Assembly (NCBI GenBank): GCA_018223125.1
Contig: JAAEZA010000003.1
Coordinates: 1 to 64,000, forward strand
Reading direction: 5' to 3'
DNA: 64,000 nucleotides
Source: Paracoccaceae bacterium
Lineage (GTDB): Bacteria > Pseudomonadota > Alphaproteobacteria > Rhodobacterales > Rhodobacteraceae
A program made the translations under genes and the position numbers. Below the pieces are notes generated by a model, which did no database searches, was not told the DNA's origin, and was given only the letters and a program-made list of their open reading frames with translations. Positions 45,469-53,870 of the stretch are shown in pieces (the stretch's first letter is position 1; the number at the start of each line of letters is the position of its first letter).

Positions 45469-46416
45469 CTACTGTTGATATTGGGCGCGCCGGTCCAGCA
45501 CGCGAAATTGCACGAAAGCCATGATCATCAGGAACCCGAACAGGATCATGGTTCCCGCAGCACCGCCCCCGACATCAAAGGTCACAAAGCTGTATTGATA
45601 GATCATGTAAAACAGGTTGGTGGTCGAATTGGACGGTCCCCCTTCGGTCATCAGATCAATCGGGGTGAACACTTGCTGCATGGTGAAAATGATCGTCGAG
45701 ATTGCAACAAAGGTCAGGGTCGGGGTCAAAAGCGGCCAGATCAGGCGGCGGAAGATGGTGACATCGCCGGCCCCGTCCATGCGCATGGCTTCAATGAATT
45801 CTTTGTTAATGCTGGCCAGACCCGCCAGATAGATTAATACGTTGAACCCCAGAACCTTCCATGTGGAGATGCCGATGATCACCCAAATCGCGGCGTCCGG
45901 ATCGGCGAGAAGATTGGGAAACCGCAGCCCGAGTTCTGCGAATATGACCTTAGCATATCCAAAAATCGGGTTGAGAATCCACAAGAAGGCGATGCCCACA
46001 ACCACGAAGCTGATCAATGTCGGCATAAACAGGATGGCGCGATAAAGATGGCCTCGCTGTCCCATGGACCACAGGAAAACGGCGACCGGAATGGGCAGAA
46101 GAACCTTCAGCGGAATCGATGCGCCGATATAGATCAGCGTGTTCAGCAAAGCCGCTTGGAACAGGGTTGAACCCGTGACCCGTCCGTAGTTTTCCAAACC
46201 AACAAATTCCGCTGGCTGGCTTGGGTTCAGGTTCCAGTCAATCAGGCTGAGGTATGCGGTCTGCAACAGGGGCCAGTAGGTGAACACACCCAAAAGCAAC
46301 AATGTGGGCGCAAGATAAAGCCACGGCACCAAAGCAGTAGCACGCACCCGCTTTGTGATCGGCGCGGCTTGCAGCGGGGCGGCCCGAACTGGGGCCGCTC
46401 CGCGTACAATATTCAT
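45469..46416 (-). CDS. ABC transporter permease, UgpA/MalF-like
   Basis: A 315-residue permease with six spans. The start of the membrane part, WLYLAPTLLLLGVFTYWPLLQTAYLSL, and the EAA loop NKEFIEAMRMDGAGDVTIFRRLIWPLLTPTLTFVAI fit the CUT1 first permease. ATG 46416 is chosen because it lies 17 bases after the binding-protein stop; an upstream in-frame start would overlap that gene. Confidence 0.92.
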   Translation of the reverse strand: MNIVRGAAPVRAAPLQAAPITKRVRATALVPWLYLAPTLLLLGVFTYWPLLQTAYLSLIDWNLNPSQPAEFVGLENYGRVTGSTLFQAALLNTLIYIGASIPLKVLLPIPVAVFLWSMGQRGHLYRAILFMPTLISFVVVGIAFLWILNPIFGYAKVIFAELGLRFPNLLADPDAAIWVIIGISTWKVLGFNVLIYLAGLASINKEFIEAMRMDGAGDVTIFRRLIWPLLTPTLTFVAISTIIFTMQQVFTPIDLMTEGGPSNSTTNLFYMIYQYSFVTFDVGGGAAGTMILFGFLMIMAFVQFRVLDRRAQYQQ

Positions 46417-46433
46417 ATCAAGCCGTTGCTGGT

Positions 46434-47708
46434 TCACTTGTTCGCTGCCAGTGCTGCGTTCACCTTGGCCACTGCTTCGGGTACAATTTCCGATGCGGGG
46501 CGTTTGGCTGCCCAAAGTTCGTCCAGCATGGCGCGGACCTCTGTTTGCGCTTCCAGCGTGCCCTTGGCAGGCCAGACATTCGTTGGAACCGTCTGGGACA
46601 TTTGTTCGATCACAGGGGTCACAAAAGGGAATGCGTCAACGTATTCCTGCATGGCCGGATCGCTTAGCGGGTCTTGGATCACAGGCATGTAACCTGATGC
46701 GCGGGACCAGCGGTTTGCGATTTCTTTTTGCGAAATAAACCGCAACAAAGCCATGGAGGCAGCCTGCTTTTCGGCATCTTTGGAATACAGCATCAGGGCC
46801 GCGCCAGAGTTATTCACACGGCGCGGTGCATCCCCGAACAGCGGGTAATTCCCGACACCCAGTTCAAACTTGTCTTCCGAGGCAGCTACAGCCGCACGAA
46901 GGGCCGCGGAAGAGGTGATATACATCCCCATTTGCCCGCCCATGAAAGCGCCGCTCCAGTCACGGTCTGTTGCGATTGGCATCATGCCGTTTTTGGCCAT
47001 ATCCTGCCAGTTTTGCAGTGCAGCGATACCTTCGGGGCTGTCAAATTGTGCCTCTGTTCCATCGCTGTTCAGATAGGTCGCGCCTGCATTAGTGACCATA
47101 ACCATGGTGCCGTAATCCCCCATGGACGCATGCAAATGCGCACCGCCGGGTTTGCCGGTTTTTTCAGTGATGGTTTTACCCGTGTCAAGAAACTCCGCCC
47201 ATGTGGTTGGTGGTGTTTCGGGATCAAGACCGGCTTGTGTGAAGATGTCTTTGTTATAATACATCATCGGTGTGCCATAGGCGTGCGGGATCGCATAAAC
47301 CGCATCACCATCACGACCAAGATCCAGAAAGTTCGGCAGATACCCGTCAAGCCATGCCGTGTCACCTTGCGACGCTTCAACGAGATCAACTGCATCGGTG
47401 TTGTTCAGGAAGTAGACGATATTTTTGCCAATAACTGTCGCAACATCCACTGGACGTCCGGCAGCAAGCGCGGCTTGAACTTCGGCAGTGATTTGTTGGG
47501 ACTGGGCGTAGATATCTTTGACATCAACGTCTTCGTTTTGAGCTTCGAACTCATCAAGGATGGCGCGGAGGGCTTCGTAATTACCCCCCGATTGATAGTG
47601 GTAAAAGGTGATTTCAGTGTCGGCAGCGGCTTGGCTCATCGCGCCAAGGGAGGCAGCAACAGCCAGACCCGCGCCAAGAGTGGCAGATTTGAGTGAGAAG
47701 GACAGCAT
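46434..47708 (-). CDS. ABC transporter substrate-binding protein, UgpB-like
   Basis: A 424-residue periplasmic receptor with a signal peptide of about 28 residues (ATLGAGLAVAASLGAMSQAAA). The start of the mature protein, TEITFYHYQSGGNYEALRAILDEFEAQN, and later YNKDIFTQAGLDPETPPTTWAEFLDTGK are family 1 (CUT1) features, with UgpB as the closest style. ATG 47708 has GGAG nine bases upstream. It is the first gene of the operon, divergent from the phosphodiesterase gene across a TetR-like operator. The ligand is inferred to be a glycerophosphodiester or related phosphate compound from the neighbouring phosphodiesterase and phosphatase. Confidence 0.9.
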   Translation of the reverse strand: MLSFSLKSATLGAGLAVAASLGAMSQAAADTEITFYHYQSGGNYEALRAILDEFEAQNEDVDVKDIYAQSQQITAEVQAALAAGRPVDVATVIGKNIVYFLNNTDAVDLVEASQGDTAWLDGYLPNFLDLGRDGDAVYAIPHAYGTPMMYYNKDIFTQAGLDPETPPTTWAEFLDTGKTITEKTGKPGGAHLHASMGDYGTMVMVTNAGATYLNSDGTEAQFDSPEGIAALQNWQDMAKNGMMPIATDRDWSGAFMGGQMGMYITSSAALRAAVAASEDKFELGVGNYPLFGDAPRRVNNSGAALMLYSKDAEKQAASMALLRFISQKEIANRWSRASGYMPVIQDPLSDPAMQEYVDAFPFVTPVIEQMSQTVPTNVWPAKGTLEAQTEVRAMLDELWAAKRPASEIVPEAVAKVNAALAANK

Positions 47709-47799
47709 GGAATTTCTCCGGTTGGAAAGAAGGAACAGTCGGCTTCTCCCACCAATTGATTGCGCTTTTTCAACACGGTCATGACGCTTCTGTAAAAAT

Positions 47800-47815
47800 G
47801 AACGAATATTCATTC
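47800..47815. promoter_or_regulatory. TetR-type operator candidate in the ABC/phosphodiesterase divergent region
   Basis: GAACGAATATTCATTC is a 16-bp palindrome with one mismatch per half-site pair (consensus GAATGAATATTCATTC), a pattern common for TetR-family operators. It lies midway between the divergent starts at 47708 and 47893. The tetR gene is three genes downstream on the plus side. Confidence 0.6.
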
Positions 47816-47892
47816 TGTCGCAAAACCGTAACCTGATCTTGTTACCACCCTCAAAAGAAACTCCCCCTATCGGGAAAAAGAAGAGGTATATT

Positions 47893-48723
47893 TTGGACAC
47901 TTTCACGCTGATACAAATCACTGACACCCACCTGTCCCGCGAACGGCCGGAATTTCTGCCCAACTTTGAAGTGGCCGCAAATATCATCGGGCAAACAAAG
48001 CCCGACCTGATTGTGCATACGGGCGATATAGCCGTAGAAGCGACTTTGCGCAGCGATGATCTGCTGTTTGGCAAAGAGGCAATGGACAGCCTGAACACGC
48101 CTTACCGTGCTATTCCGGGCAATCATGATGTGGGCGACAACCCTTCAGATAACAATTATATGCCCCCCACACCTGTGAGCGAGTCACTGGTTCAAACCTA
48201 TGAAAGCCACTTTGGTCCGGATCACTGGTCGCTGGATCAGGGCGGGTGGCGGCTGATCGGGTTGAATGCCCAATTGTTCAGTTCCGGATTAGCGCGCGCG
48301 GATCAACAGCACGACTGGCTGGTTCAATCACTAGAGGAAAGTGCCGGTAGGCCGGTTGCTGTTTTCTGTCACAAGCCCCTGTTGCGCGACCACATCGAGG
48401 AGGCGGCAGAGGTGCCTTATCGCTATGTGCCGATGGTCGATCGCGCGCCACTTGCCGCAGCACTGGACGCCGCTGATGTCCGTCTGTTTGCATGCGGCCA
48501 CGTGCATCAGGCCCGCGACCACTGGCGGGGCAACACGCGGCATGTCTGGTGCCCAGCCACGGCATTCACGATGCCCGATTCCATTCAGCCCCGCGTTGGA
48601 GATAAACGCTGTGGGTTAACGTCTTATCGGTTTTCACCAAACGGCGTTCAGGTTGAAATGCAGTTCCCGCAGACAATGAGCCATCCGGAAGTCGGCGTAT
48701 TGAGAAAAGTCTATGCTATCTGA
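47893..48723 (+). CDS. Calcineurin-like phosphodiesterase (CpdA/Icc type)
   Basis: A 276-residue cytoplasmic metallo-phosphoesterase with all five blocks: D11-x-H13 (ITDTHLS), D45 (HTGDIA), N77/H78 (PGNHDV), CHKP, and GHVHQ. The order matches cyclic-nucleotide or glycerophosphodiester phosphodiesterases of the CpdA/GpdQ group. The start chosen is TTG 47893, seven bases after AGAGG; an earlier TTG (47839) would add 18 unmatched residues. It is first in an operon with a tyrosine-phosphatase-like protein and TetR, divergent from a UgpB-type ABC importer. The substrate is probably the imported phosphodiester. Confidence 0.88.
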   Translation: MDTFTLIQITDTHLSRERPEFLPNFEVAANIIGQTKPDLIVHTGDIAVEATLRSDDLLFGKEAMDSLNTPYRAIPGNHDVGDNPSDNNYMPPTPVSESLVQTYESHFGPDHWSLDQGGWRLIGLNAQLFSSGLARADQQHDWLVQSLEESAGRPVAVFCHKPLLRDHIEEAAEVPYRYVPMVDRAPLAAALDAADVRLFACGHVHQARDHWRGNTRHVWCPATAFTMPDSIQPRVGDKRCGLTSYRFSPNGVQVEMQFPQTMSHPEVGVLRKVYAI

Positions 48724-49468
48724 TCCCCCCACCTGCCTTATGCCCAGTCTGGGCAATTTTCGCGATCTGGGCGGGGTCTCCCTTGGGGGGCGACGGTTAA
48801 AACACGGGCTGTTCTTTCGCAGTCCGCGTCTTACTGATCTGTCAGATACCGATTTGGCTTGGCTTAACCAACAAAACATCGAAACGATCGTGGATTTTCG
48901 CGGTAAGGGTGAACGCAACGCGGCCCCTTTGATGCTTGGCACGGACCTTATGGCAAGGCGGTTGTCTTTGCCGATAGAACCGACAATGGGCAATCGCCTT
49001 CGCAAGCTTTCCGAACAAAACCAACGTAATGATGCGGCGGCGTCCACCGCCATAACTGCATCTTACCGCGCCTATGTTCAGGACAATCTTGATGTGTTTG
49101 CAGCGTTCTTGCAGATCTGCGCCCGTTCCGAAGGGGCGGTCGTGTTCCACTGTTCTGCAGGCAAGGACAGAACGGGATTTGCGGCCGCTTTGCTCTTGTC
49201 CGCATTAGGGGCCAGTTGGGACGACATCATCAAAGATTATTTGCGCACCCGAACAGACTGGCAGATCCCGCATGACATCCGCGCCGAGGCCAGCGCCGCA
49301 GGACTTGATCTCTTGCTTGGGGTCGAGCCCTGCTATCTTGAAGGCGCATTTCACGAGTTGTATCTGATGGGCGAGACGGCAAAGTCTTTTGCACATTCCG
49401 CAGTAGGCGGAGCAAAGAGTTTTGAACAGTTTTTTCAGCGTGTTACTGAGCCTCTGGCAAGCGAATAG
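48713..49468 (+). CDS. Tyrosine/dual-specificity phosphatase-like protein
   Basis: A 251-residue phosphatase of the bacterial tyrosine-phosphatase group (Pfam Y_phosphatase3 style). The P-loop HCSAGKDRTG has catalytic C147 and R153. NFRDLGG (15-21) and FRSPRLTDLSDTDLAWL are N-terminal family marks; the KDRTG loop is linked to activity on phosphoinositides or small phosphates as well as proteins. The gene overlaps the phosphodiesterase by 11 bases. In context it could remove phosphate from the product of the phosphodiesterase. Confidence 0.87.
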   Translation: MLSDPPTCLMPSLGNFRDLGGVSLGGRRLKHGLFFRSPRLTDLSDTDLAWLNQQNIETIVDFRGKGERNAAPLMLGTDLMARRLSLPIEPTMGNRLRKLSEQNQRNDAAASTAITASYRAYVQDNLDVFAAFLQICARSEGAVVFHCSAGKDRTGFAAALLLSALGASWDDIIKDYLRTRTDWQIPHDIRAEASAAGLDLLLGVEPCYLEGAFHELYLMGETAKSFAHSAVGGAKSFEQFFQRVTEPLASE

Positions 49469-49508
49469 GGTAATGATGACAACTTTAAACTGTACAGAGG
49501 AAACACCG

Positions 49509-50081
49509 GTGACAGTGGTGAACGACAAGCGTTCACGGATTTTGGCCGCGACTGCCAGATTGATCGTGCAATACGGACTGGAATTCCCCATGTCCCGGAT
49601 ATCAAAAGAGTCCGGTATCGCAGTCGGGTCGATCTACAATTACTTTCCTTCCAAGAAAGATCTGGTGTTTGGCGTTTACCAACATCTTGCAACGCAAATC
49701 AACGATGCACTGACCACTGCCGAGGACGACTGCATAGACGATCCCAAAGCGCTTGTTATGAACTACATTCACAGCTATATTGATTTTTTCTGGGCTGATG
49801 CCGAGCGTGCGATCCTGTTTGAGTATCTTACCAATGCGCCAGTCATGGAAACACCGGAAATAGCCGAAGTGTTTGCGCCGCTAAGGGAATACAACAGAAC
49901 CATCTTCGCGAATGCTCAGGCGGCAGGCTTGTTGAAACCCTTCGCGCCAAGATCGATGGCCGGTTTTGTCGGGGGGGGTATTCGCAATGCGTTGAAATGG
50001 CATCGCACCGCCGAACAGCACTTAAGTGACCAGCAAAAGCACGACATCGCACAGATGAGTTGGGCAACAATTGCCGCCTGA
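49509..50081 (+). CDS. TetR-family transcriptional regulator
   Basis: A 190-residue regulator with an N-terminal helix-turn-helix: KRSRILAATARLIVQYGLEFPMSRISKESGIAVGSIYNYFPSKKDLVFGVYQHL. The C-terminal helical domain has no recognisable ligand signature. The start is GTG 49509 after GAGGAA; ATG 49473/49476 upstream is an alternative adding 12 residues. It is third in the phosphodiesterase operon and is the best candidate to bind the palindrome at 47800-47815. Confidence 0.88.
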   Translation: MTVVNDKRSRILAATARLIVQYGLEFPMSRISKESGIAVGSIYNYFPSKKDLVFGVYQHLATQINDALTTAEDDCIDDPKALVMNYIHSYIDFFWADAERAILFEYLTNAPVMETPEIAEVFAPLREYNRTIFANAQAAGLLKPFAPRSMAGFVGGGIRNALKWHRTAEQHLSDQQKHDIAQMSWATIAA

Positions 50082-50143
50082 CCGGCCAGACATGCAACCG
50101 TTCGGGGCACAGTTCCGTACCCCGCATTGTACGATCTAAAGCT

Positions 50144-50170
50144 GAACCGGACATCGCAATTGTCCGGTTC
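50144..50170 (+). terminator. Strong hairpin downstream of tetR
   Basis: Perfect 10-bp arms GAACCGGACA (50144-50153) and TGTCCGGTTC (50161-50170) with a 7-base loop, followed by the pyrimidine stretch TCTCTTC rather than a pure T-run. It is the likely end of the tetR transcript. The next ~170 bases show nothing else I recognise. Confidence 0.6.
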
Positions 50171-50340
50171 TCTCTTCAAATCGCCTTGCCCTGAACGGCT
50201 CTGTTTGTCTGTCCACGACTGGGATAAAACCGTACTTCGCCATTGCAGCCACGCTTGTCTGACGTCAGCCCCTATGGGACGGAATTGAGGATTTGAACAA
50301 CGGAGGATTTCTGGTTCATCGTAAACGTCGAGGAGTGAAG

Positions 50341-50724
50341 ATGAACCCGTAAAGCTTCGTTTGAAAAGCTGGTCAAAACGATCCGCCGCAAGACGCGGCA
50401 AACCTATTCGTCTGAAGAGAAGATCCGTACTGTTTTAGCGGGGCTTCGCGGCGAAGAGACTATCTCGGTTTTATGCCGCCGCGAGGGCATCTCCGAGCGC
50501 TCGTACTACAGCTGGTCAAAGGAATTTCCCGAGGCTGGAAAACCGTCTGCTCAAAAAAAGCATGACAGGGGCTGGGGAGTTCGAGGGATGAGGTATCCCG
50601 CGCACCAGATTATGTGGTGATCAAAGCGACCGAAGGGTTCACGGCCCAAACCACGGCTATTAACGAGATGTGGCAGACAGACTTCACCTACTTCAGGACT
50701 GAGCTAATGCCTGCTGCCACATAA
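50341..50724 (+). pseudogene. Remnant of an IS3-family insertion sequence
   Basis: Two broken pieces of an IS3-type transposase. The orfA part reads KTRQTYSSEEKIRTVLAGLRGEETISVLCRREGISERSYYSWSKEF (helix-turn-helix domain) and runs to a stop near 50620. The orfB part, in another frame, reads TAQTTAINEMWQTDFTYF, which includes the first DDE aspartate, then ends at a stop at 50722. Most of both genes is missing and no terminal inverted repeats are visible. It lies directly upstream of the B12 riboswitch and marks past rearrangement. Confidence 0.8.
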
Positions 50725-50862
50725 CTGCATAGAATAGAACCGGTTATAAAATTTCTTCCGGTCAACGCACTCATAGATTTGGAAAAACGTTGCAGACAAC
50801 TAAATTGTTTCCTTTTCAAATTAGTCACCCGCTTGTAGCATTTAGACACTTCGGTCCGAGCG

Positions 50863-51030
50863 GTTCGCCGTCTGGTTTAAAGGGAACGTGGTCCGGTCCT
50901 CTGACCAACTCCACGACTGCCCCCGCAACTGTAGGCGGAGAGCGAAGCCGGTATATGCCACTGTCACGCATCGCGTGGTGGGAAGGTCCGGCCAAGCATC
51001 GACCCGCGAGTCAGGAGACCTGCCGAGGTT
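50863..51030 (+). promoter_or_regulatory. Cobalamin riboswitch (adenosylcobalamin aptamer)
   Basis: The conserved core runs in order: AAAGGGAACGTGGT, CCACGACTGCCCCCGCAACT, GTAGGCGGAGAGC, the B12 box GCCACTG (50957-50963), GGGAAGGTCC and CGAGTCAGGAGACCTGCC (to 51024). This matches the AdoCbl riboswitch used upstream of btuB. The expression platform lies in 51031-51169, where GCGGA-GCT-TCCGC and GGTG-TTTT-CACC hairpins can form. It should shut down btuB and the following B12 ABC genes when cobalamin is plentiful. Exact ends are approximate. Confidence 0.92.
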
Positions 51031-51169
51031 TTCACCCTGTCCGGGCGCGAGGGGCGTCAGGGCTGCGGAGCTTCCGCTTGTGGTGTTTTCACCGTCTGCG
51101 GGGGGCTTTTCTCTCAAATGACACGTCAACGTCTATCGTCCCGATTGGGGCGTATCCGAGGGTTTATCT

Positions 51170-53035
51170 ATGCTCCGTTCATCTCTTTTGGCTTCTGTGG
51201 CCATCTCTCCATTCTTTTTTTCATCCGCGTCAGCCCAAGACGTATTCGACTTGGGCGAAATCATCGTCAGCGGCGGGCTGTCTCCGATCGAGGCTGATGC
51301 CTTGGGCCGTGCGGCCAGCGTGGTCACGGCACAGCAGATCGAGGAACGTGGCATCGCGACGGTGCAGGATGCCTTGCGCGCCCTACCGGGCGTGTCGGTC
51401 AACGGGTCCAGCAACACGTTCACCCAAGTCCGCATACGGGGCGGTGAGGCCAACCACACGCTGATCTTGATCGACGGGATCGAGGCAGCGGGGGGCGACG
51501 GCGAATATATTCTCAGCGGACTGGAGACAGCGAACATCGAACGCATCGAAGTGCTGCGCGGGCCGCAGTCGGTCTATTATGGATCGAACGCATCGGCGGG
51601 GGTGATCAACATCATCACCCGTAAAGGCGAGACCGGCGATACCTATTCGACCACACTTGAAGTTGGTGATGCGACAACTGCGACGGCTTTTGTCTCACGC
51701 AGGAACGAGCGGGGCGGGCTGTCCTTCTCATTCTCGCATACCGATGATCGCGGGTATGACCAGTCGGGTGACGGCGGCGAAAAGGATGGGCTGGAACGCA
51801 CCACCGCGATCCTGTCGGGCGACTATCTGGTGACCAACGACCTGACGCTCGGATTCACCATGCGCCGGGCGGAAGAAGAATACGATACCGATCCGTCCCC
51901 GTTCGGCGCTGTGGATGCTGACAGCTATGTGGTCGATGATCCGACCACCGGTGCCACCCGCGATGAATGGACCGCAGGTATCTATGCAGAATACGCGATG
52001 ATGGACGGGCGACTGACGCACCGATTGTCATTTGAGAAAACGGAATATGAATCTACCTTCAACGGTGGTGCGCCTACCACAACAGACAGCGAGGCGCTTA
52101 AGTATCGCCTGAGCTTCGGCTTGGACGGACGCGCAGTGGCCGACGCCGATCACCTGCTGAACCTGCTTCTGGAAAACGAGAAGGACAGCAGCAGCTCCAA
52201 TCCGCTGTTCGGGCGCGAAACCACGTCCGTTGCTCTGGAATATCGCGGCAGCTTTGCAAACGGTCTTGATGTGCAGGCAGGCGCGCGGTTCGACGACAAC
52301 GATGTGTTCGAGGATGCAACCACGTGGAACGTCGGGCTGTCTTATCGGATTCCCGACACAGGTGTTCGGCTCCATGCGTCTGCGGGCACTGGAATCGTGA
52401 ATCCATCCTATTTTGAGCTTTATGCCGACGCCTTTGGTTACACCGGAAACCCGAACCTGAGCCCCGAGCGGAACAAGAGCTTAGACATCGGGGCCGAGTT
52501 CGCTGTGTTTGATGGGCGCGGACGCATTGACGTTACCTATTTTAATGAGACGCTAACGGATGAAATTACGCCGGTCAGCACCGGAACGGGGACTTTTACC
52601 TATGAAAACCAGGCAGGTGACAGCGATCGTCAAGGCCTTGAAGTGTCGGGCACGATGCAGGCGACAGATAACCTCGCCTTGCGGCTGGGCTACACTTATA
52701 TCGACTCCAAGAACCCCAATGGCAGCGTCGAGGTTCGCCGCCCCCGTCACGAGTTTGCTCTCGGGGCCACGCTCGATGCCTTCGGCGGGCGCGGCACGGT
52801 TTCAGCGGATATCCGGAATCTGTCAGGTAACTTCGATTCGCAGTTCTTCGGGACCTTCGCCACGGCGGAACTGCCTGCATATACGACTGTTGATGTTGCA
52901 ACACGCTATAAGCTGACCGACACGCTGACCTTGAACGGACGCATTACAAACCTGTTTGATGATGATGCCGTCGATGTCTGGGGCTTCGCGTCACGGGGCC
53001 GTGCGGCTTATGTTGGCATCAGTGCGCGTTTCTAA
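51170..53035 (+). CDS. btuB: TonB-dependent vitamin B12 receptor BtuB
   Basis: A 621-residue outer-membrane beta-barrel. The signal peptide ends near residue 23 (FFFSSASAQ). The TonB box region is LGEIIVSGG. The plug domain (about 40-160) has VVTAQQIEERGIATVQDALRALPGVSV and IEVLRGPQSVYYGSNASAGVINIITRKG. The barrel ends with the C-terminal aromatic F (ARF). It follows a cobalamin riboswitch and is followed by B12 ABC genes, so cobalamin or cobinamide is the cargo. It needs TonB-ExbBD energy; the local copies of those genes are broken, so a distant TonB system must serve it. Confidence 0.94.
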   Translation: MLRSSLLASVAISPFFFSSASAQDVFDLGEIIVSGGLSPIEADALGRAASVVTAQQIEERGIATVQDALRALPGVSVNGSSNTFTQVRIRGGEANHTLILIDGIEAAGGDGEYILSGLETANIERIEVLRGPQSVYYGSNASAGVINIITRKGETGDTYSTTLEVGDATTATAFVSRRNERGGLSFSFSHTDDRGYDQSGDGGEKDGLERTTAILSGDYLVTNDLTLGFTMRRAEEEYDTDPSPFGAVDADSYVVDDPTTGATRDEWTAGIYAEYAMMDGRLTHRLSFEKTEYESTFNGGAPTTTDSEALKYRLSFGLDGRAVADADHLLNLLLENEKDSSSSNPLFGRETTSVALEYRGSFANGLDVQAGARFDDNDVFEDATTWNVGLSYRIPDTGVRLHASAGTGIVNPSYFELYADAFGYTGNPNLSPERNKSLDIGAEFAVFDGRGRIDVTYFNETLTDEITPVSTGTGTFTYENQAGDSDRQGLEVSGTMQATDNLALRLGYTYIDSKNPNGSVEVRRPRHEFALGATLDAFGGRGTVSADIRNLSGNFDSQFFGTFATAELPAYTTVDVATRYKLTDTLTLNGRITNLFDDDAVDVWGFASRGRAAYVGISARF

Positions 53036-53870
53036 AGCGATACGGGCGCTATGCCTTGCGGGCGCGCTGGTGGGTGGGCCCGTTGTCGGGGCGGCGGATA
53101 TGCCGACAAGGGTTGTTTCGATGAACCTTTGCACCGACCAGCTTGCCATGATGGTGGCAGGCGAAGGGCAACTGATGTCCGTGTCCTATCTGGCCTCCGC
53201 CCCCCGCAGTTCGGCAATGGTAAAACAGGCAGCACGTTTCCAAGCCAATCACGGGTTGGCCGAAGAAATTTATCTGATGCAGCCCGATCTGGTGATTGCA
53301 GGCAGTTTCAGCACACGGGCGACCGTGGATATGCTCAAACGGCTGGGCATTCCGGTGGTCGTGGTCGACCCCGCCTATTCGCTGGAGGATGTGCGGGCAA
53401 GGCTGACACAGATGGGGGAGGTTCTGGGCCAGCAGGATCGCGCAGCGCAGTTGGTTACTGACTTTGATGCTCAACTGGCGGCCTACCGGTCTGACATAGA
53501 GACCCGCCCCCGCGCGGCCCTCTACTATGCCAATGGCTACACCTCTGGCGATAAGACGTTGGCGGGGCAAATCCTTGCGACAGCCGGTCTGGCAAACATC
53601 GCGGCAGAGCAAGGGTTTAGTGCAAGTGGTATCATTCCGCTCGAAGTTCTGGCAATGGCCCAACCCGATACGGTTATCACCAGCCGTCCGTATCCGGCCG
53701 CATCGCGGGCAGAAGAGGTCAAAGGTCATCCAGTAATCGAGGCGCTGCGTCGCTCTCGCCCCGAAGCGTCCATGACGGACAGTGATTGGGTCTGCGGCAC
53801 GCCTTTCGTGTTGCGGGCCATTGACGATATGGTCGCGCTACGCCGTGAGATGCAGGACGCTCGACAATGA
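53010..53870 (+). CDS. btuF: Vitamin B12 ABC transporter substrate-binding protein BtuF-like
   Basis: A 286-residue periplasmic receptor of the BtuF/FecB class (helical backbone fold). The signal peptide is about 1-38 (AIRALCLAGALVGGPVVGA). Core motifs are RVVSMNLCTDQLAMMVA, QPDLVIAGSFSTRATVDMLKRLGIPVVVVDPAYSLEDVR and AQPDTVITSRPYPA. The start is uncertain: ATG 53010 or GTG 53022, both inside the btuB 3' end. The end overlaps btuC by 4 bases. Confidence 0.9.
   Translation: MLASVRVSKAIRALCLAGALVGGPVVGAADMPTRVVSMNLCTDQLAMMVAGEGQLMSVSYLASAPRSSAMVKQAARFQANHGLAEEIYLMQPDLVIAGSFSTRATVDMLKRLGIPVVVVDPAYSLEDVRARLTQMGEVLGQQDRAAQLVTDFDAQLAAYRSDIETRPRAALYYANGYTSGDKTLAGQILATAGLANIAAEQGFSASGIIPLEVLAMAQPDTVITSRPYPAASRAEEVKGHPVIEALRRSRPEASMTDSDWVCGTPFVLRAIDDMVALRREMQDARQ

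Noticed and set aside
44266-45837. Plus-strand open frame of about 523 codons with many His and Gln
   Set aside because: It is the antisense shadow of the two permease genes and part of the ATPase gene.
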